From NCBI GenBank assembly GCA_913020555.1, contig CAJWAC010000003.1:1-64000 (forward strand): a DNA stretch of 64,000 bases, in the 5' to 3' direction. This DNA is from an uncultured Polaribacter sp. Lineage in GTDB: Bacteria > Bacteroidota > Bacteroidia > Flavobacteriales > Flavobacteriaceae. The translations under genes and the position numbers were made by a program. Below are positions 59,980-64,000 of the stretch, one piece after another (the stretch's first letter is position 1; every line of letters starts with the position of its first letter). The notes under the pieces were generated by a model, which was not told where the DNA came from, ran no database searches, and saw only the letters and a program-made list of their open reading frames with translations.

Positions 59980-60489
59980 ATGAAAAGAATTAAAATCATT
60001 TTAGGAATTATTTCAGGTCTAACGCTTATTTTTTTTACAACTGGTTTATTTGTTAAAGAAACAAATTATACAACTATTGTTGAGGTGAATAAACCTTTGG
60101 AAAATGTTTTTGAAACTTTTAATCAAATTGAAGATATTAAAAACTGGATTCCAGAAGTAAAGACTGTAAATGTAATTACTAAGAGTTTGGGTAAAACCGG
60201 CAGTATATATAAAATTGTTATTGATGCAAATGATCAAGAAATAACAATGACACAAAAAATTGTAGCATATGTACCTAATGAAAAAGTTACAGTTTTTTAT
60301 GATGCTGAAAATATGCTTAAAACGAACGATTATATTTTTGAAGAAAAGAACGGAGTATCAAAAATTACTTTAAATTCAACTTGTAGAAGTGATTCATATA
60401 TCATGGCTTGTACGTTTCCTTATTTTAAAGGAACTTTTAAGGCACAAGATCAAAGTTATTTAAATAATTTTAAATCATATATTGAATAG
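59980..60489 (+). CDS. SRPBCC (START-like) family protein
   Basis: VEVNKPLENVFETFNQIEDIKNWIPEVKTV. Confidence 0.75.
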   Translation: MKRIKIILGIISGLTLIFFTTGLFVKETNYTTIVEVNKPLENVFETFNQIEDIKNWIPEVKTVNVITKSLGKTGSIYKIVIDANDQEITMTQKIVAYVPNEKVTVFYDAENMLKTNDYIFEEKNGVSKITLNSTCRSDSYIMACTFPYFKGTFKAQDQSYLNNFKSYIE

Positions 60490-60540
60490 AAGTAATAAAT
60501 AAGTTACTACTTAAAGTATATTATTTTAATGATCTTATAA

Positions 60541-61581
60541 ATGATTACAGCTAATTATAAAAAATACATCCTTAATTTTAAAAATCCAAGTGGAACTTCT
60601 CGAGGAATTTTAAGAACCAAAGAAACATGGTTTTTTATTCTAAAAGAAGATGATGCTATTGGTATTGGAGAAACAGGACTTTTTAGAGGTTTAAGTGTAG
60701 ACGATGTATCTAATTATCAAGAAAGATTAATTTGGGTTTGCCACAATATTAACAACGGATTGGAAAGTTTATTGGCAGAACTTGTCGAGTTTCCATCAAT
60801 TCAATTTGGGTTAGAACAAGCTTTTCTATCATTAAAAAGTGCAAATAAGTTTGAATTATTTCCATCAAGTTTTACACAAGGAAAGGAAGCAATTCCCATA
60901 AACGGATTAATTTGGATGGGGGAGCAAAGTTTTATGAAGAGCCAAATTAAAGAAAAACTAAAAATGGGTTTTTCTTGTATTAAAATGAAAATTGGCGCTA
61001 TTGATTTTGATGCAGAAATTAATTTATTAAAATCAATCAGAAGAGAATTTTCTTCTAAAGAAATTGAATTAAGAGTTGATGCAAATGGTGCTTTTAGTCC
61101 AGAAAATGCATTAGATAAATTACAACGTCTATCTGAATTAGATTTGCATTCTATTGAGCAACCTATAAAACAAGGTCAAGTGCAAGAAATGGCAAGATTA
61201 TGCAGTGAGACTCAATTACCAATTGCGTTGGATGAAGAGTTGATAGGTGTTTTTTCATCCAAAGAAAAAGAAAAAATTATAAAAGATATAAATCCACAAT
61301 ATATCATTTTAAAACCTAGTTTGGTTGGCGGTTTTAATGGGAGTAAAGAATGGATTAAATTTGCAGAAGACAATAATTCTGGTTGGTGGATAACATCTGC
61401 TTTAGAAAGTAATATAGGGCTAAATTCAATTGCGCAATTTACGTATAAATTGCAAAGTAAGTTACCACAAGGTTTAGGCACAGGAGGCCTATTTATAAAT
61501 AATTTTGAAAGTCCGTTAGAAGTAAAAAACGGAGCACTACATTATAATAATACCATAAATTGGAATTTTAATTTAAAATAA
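60541..61581 (+). CDS. menC: o-succinylbenzoate synthase
   Basis: Enolase superfamily: CIKMKIGAIDFDAEINLL, LRVDANGAFSP, SIEQPIKQG, ALDEELIG, LKPSLVGGF. Confidence 0.92.
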   Translation: MITANYKKYILNFKNPSGTSRGILRTKETWFFILKEDDAIGIGETGLFRGLSVDDVSNYQERLIWVCHNINNGLESLLAELVEFPSIQFGLEQAFLSLKSANKFELFPSSFTQGKEAIPINGLIWMGEQSFMKSQIKEKLKMGFSCIKMKIGAIDFDAEINLLKSIRREFSSKEIELRVDANGAFSPENALDKLQRLSELDLHSIEQPIKQGQVQEMARLCSETQLPIALDEELIGVFSSKEKEKIIKDINPQYIILKPSLVGGFNGSKEWIKFAEDNNSGWWITSALESNIGLNSIAQFTYKLQSKLPQGLGTGGLFINNFESPLEVKNGALHYNNTINWNFNLK

Positions 61582-62540
61582 TGAACTACATACAACAAGG
61601 TTATAAAGGAGAGTTAGGAATGTGGAAATATTTAGTTTTTGCAAGCTTGTTTTTTGGTTTCATGGCATTGAACTTTATAAGTCTCTATTTTTTAGAATAC
61701 TTAGATCCAAACTTTGATTTAGAGGTTTTAATGAAAGATCAAATCGCTGCAAAAGGAGCAAATAGATTTTTAATAGAAAGTTTAATTCCATTTGTTTTTG
61801 GTTTAATAGCATTATTTATTTGGGTTAAATTTATTCATAAACAAACCTTAACCTCATTTACTTCATCCCGAAGTAAAATAGATTGGAAACGTATCTTTTT
61901 TGCTTTTTTTTTATGGGGAATAATAACTACATTTTTTATTTTATTAGATTATATAATATCACCAGAAAATTACCAATGGAATTTTGATATTAATAAATTT
62001 TTGATGTTGGCTTTGGTTGGTGTTTTATTAATTCCATTACAAACTAGTTTCGAAGAATATTTTTTTAGAGGCTATTTAATGCAAGGATTAGGTATCGCAA
62101 CTAAAAATAAATTATTTCCATTAATTTTTACATCTGTAATTTTTGGTATACTGCATATAGCTAATCCTGAAGTAGATAAGTTAGGTTATGGTATTCTAGT
62201 ATATTATATAGGTACGGGCTTCTTTTTAGGAATTATAACTTTAATGGACGAAGGTCTAGAACTTGCTTTAGGTTTTCATGCGGCCAATAACCTAATTACA
62301 GCCTTGTTGGTAACGGCAAATTGGACTGTTTTTCAAACAGATTCTATTTTGATAGATTTATCAGAACCTAAATTAGGTGCAGATGTTTTTGTACCCGTCT
62401 TTATAATTTTTCCTATTATAGTATTTATTTTTGCAAAAAAATATGACTGGAATAATTGGAAAGATAGGCTAATAGGAAAGGTTAAAAAACCTGTTTATTT
62501 AGAAGATAATTATAAAGTTTTAGAAGAACTTGGATCATAA
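61581..62540 (+). CDS. CPBP family intramembrane metalloprotease
   Basis: SFEEYFFRGYLMQGLG (EExxxR) and IFGILHIANPE, LGFHAANNL. Confidence 0.92.
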   Translation: MNYIQQGYKGELGMWKYLVFASLFFGFMALNFISLYFLEYLDPNFDLEVLMKDQIAAKGANRFLIESLIPFVFGLIALFIWVKFIHKQTLTSFTSSRSKIDWKRIFFAFFLWGIITTFFILLDYIISPENYQWNFDINKFLMLALVGVLLIPLQTSFEEYFFRGYLMQGLGIATKNKLFPLIFTSVIFGILHIANPEVDKLGYGILVYYIGTGFFLGIITLMDEGLELALGFHAANNLITALLVTANWTVFQTDSILIDLSEPKLGADVFVPVFIIFPIIVFIFAKKYDWNNWKDRLIGKVKKPVYLEDNYKVLEELGS

Positions 62541-63615
62541 ATCATTTCATAAAAATCTAAAAATTAATGGAGTTTCATTTTTATCTGTAGATGAAATTCT
62601 GAAATATGCTCATGTTTTTTCTTACGATATTTTCGTTTTCTTAGAAAGTTGGTTTTCTAATACAGAAACAATAGCCGTAAAATCATCTGGTTCTACAGGA
62701 AAACCTAAAACCATTTTATTGCAAAAAAAGCAGGTGATAAATTCTGCATTAGCAACTGGTAAATATTTTGATTTACAAGAAGATACAAGCGCTTTATTAT
62801 GTTTGCCTATTGTTTATATTGCAGCTAAAATGATGTTGATTAGAGCAATTGTTTTAGGTTGGCATATAGATGTAATTAAATCTAATTCTAGCCCTCTAAA
62901 AGACATTCATAAAACATATGATTTTTCAGCAATGGTGCCATTGCAGTTAGAAAATTCTCTGTTTAAAATTGATAAAATCAAAAAAGTAATTGTTGGTGGG
63001 GGAGTGGTGTCTAATTCATTACAAGGTAGATTACAAACAGTTTATAGTCAGGTTTTTGCAACTTACGGAATGACAGAGACCATAACTCACATCGCGGTAA
63101 AACAGCTCAATAACTTTGGTTTAAGTTCCTCTTTGAGTGTGCAGGAAAAATCTTTTTATCAGATTCTACCAAACATAACCATTTATAAAGATGAGAGAAA
63201 TTGTTTAGTAATTAAAGCTCCAAAGATTACTAAAGAAATTATTTTTACAAACGATGTTGTCAATTTAATTTCGGACGCACAATTTGAATGGTTAGGACGT
63301 TTTGATAATGTAATTAATTCAGGGGGAATCAAATTACATCCAGAAAAAATTGAAGAGAAGTTATCAAAAATTATTTTCAATCGTTTTTTTGTAGCAGGTA
63401 TTCCTGATGAAAAATTTGGAGAAAAATTAGTTTTAATTATAGAGAATGATAATTCTAATGAGATTAAGAAGTCTATTTTTGAAAAAATAAAACTAATGCA
63501 ACCTCTTTCTAAATTTGAAATCCCTAAAGAAACTTATTTTCTAAAGGAGTTCGTAGAAACTAAAACGGGTAAAATTCAAAGGATTGAAACAATGGCAAAA
63601 ATATTTCTAGGATAA
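62530..63615 (+). CDS. menE: AMP-binding protein, o-succinylbenzoate-CoA ligase-like (TTG start)
   Basis: AVKSSGSTGKPKTILLQKKQ, ATYGMTETITHIAVK, WLGRFDNVINSGGIKLHPEKIE. Confidence 0.88.
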   Translation: MDHKSFHKNLKINGVSFLSVDEILKYAHVFSYDIFVFLESWFSNTETIAVKSSGSTGKPKTILLQKKQVINSALATGKYFDLQEDTSALLCLPIVYIAAKMMLIRAIVLGWHIDVIKSNSSPLKDIHKTYDFSAMVPLQLENSLFKIDKIKKVIVGGGVVSNSLQGRLQTVYSQVFATYGMTETITHIAVKQLNNFGLSSSLSVQEKSFYQILPNITIYKDERNCLVIKAPKITKEIIFTNDVVNLISDAQFEWLGRFDNVINSGGIKLHPEKIEEKLSKIIFNRFFVAGIPDEKFGEKLVLIIENDNSNEIKKSIFEKIKLMQPLSKFEIPKETYFLKEFVETKTGKIQRIETMAKIFLG

Positions 63616-63786
63616 AAGGAATATGCTATGCCTTTATTTTTAAAAAATATAGTTACTCAGTTCACTTTTTTATTTTGGCTTCTTTAAGAATTGTATTATT
63701 AACTAAAGAAAATTAAAGAGAGACTATTATATTTTAAATTTCAAAGTCATTTTTCAGAATATTTTCAATAAAAACTTTAAATCAAG

Positions 63787-64000
63787 ATGATGGAAATTAA
63801 TAAATATATAGATCATACTTTATTAAAACCGACAGCAACCAAAACTCAAATCAGTAGATTATGTAATGAAGCCATAGCATATGATTTTTTTGCAGTTTGT
63901 ATAAATGGATGTCATGTATCTTATGCTAAAAGTAAATTAGAGAATTCAAATGTCAAAATTGCAGCAGTCATAGGTTTTCCTTTGGGTGCGATGACTGCAG
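63787..64000 (+). CDS. deoC: Deoxyribose-phosphate aldolase, 5' portion (runs off window)
   Basis: MMEINKYIDHTLLKPTATKTQISRLCNEAIAYDFFAVCINGCHVSYAKSKL...AAVIGFPLGAMTA. Confidence 0.93.
   Translation, partial: MMEINKYIDHTLLKPTATKTQISRLCNEAIAYDFFAVCINGCHVSYAKSKLENSNVKIAAVIGFPLGAMTA

Overview
This 64 kb AT-rich window looks like chromosome from a marine Flavobacteriaceae (Bacteroidota); the genus is a Polaribacter/Tenacibaculum-like guess. Coding density is high. I saw no rRNA, tRNA, CRISPR array, prophage or transposase.

Content is mostly core genes: the lon 3' part, recR, rimP-nusA-infB, nusB-DUF1573-yajC-ybbR-coaE, a histidine kinase/response regulator pair, a TsaC/Sua5-type gene, holA, tsaD, tamB, pfkA, gap, lptD, amidase-MCE-FeS-FeS, and two men (menaquinone) gene groups. 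It also holds two giant secreted proteins. One (2409 aa) has duplicated choice-of-anchor-A and propeller/TSP3 modules and a type A T9SS C-terminus. The other (1828 aa) has an IgGFc-binding-like N-terminus, TSP3 repeats, about 110-aa modules and a type B T9SS C-terminus.

I found no convincing undescribed multi-gene system. The best leads are:
- a promoter plus hairpin/U-tract between the usp gene and rimP, which could be a short ncRNA or attenuator
- the modular duplication in the 2409-aa protein and its unassigned C-terminal region
- an in-frame TGA at the truncated lon edge
- the apparent lack of a canonical start codon for tamB
- several promoter boxes so close to ATG that leaderless mRNAs are likely.

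All family names come from motif recognition by eye, not from database searches.
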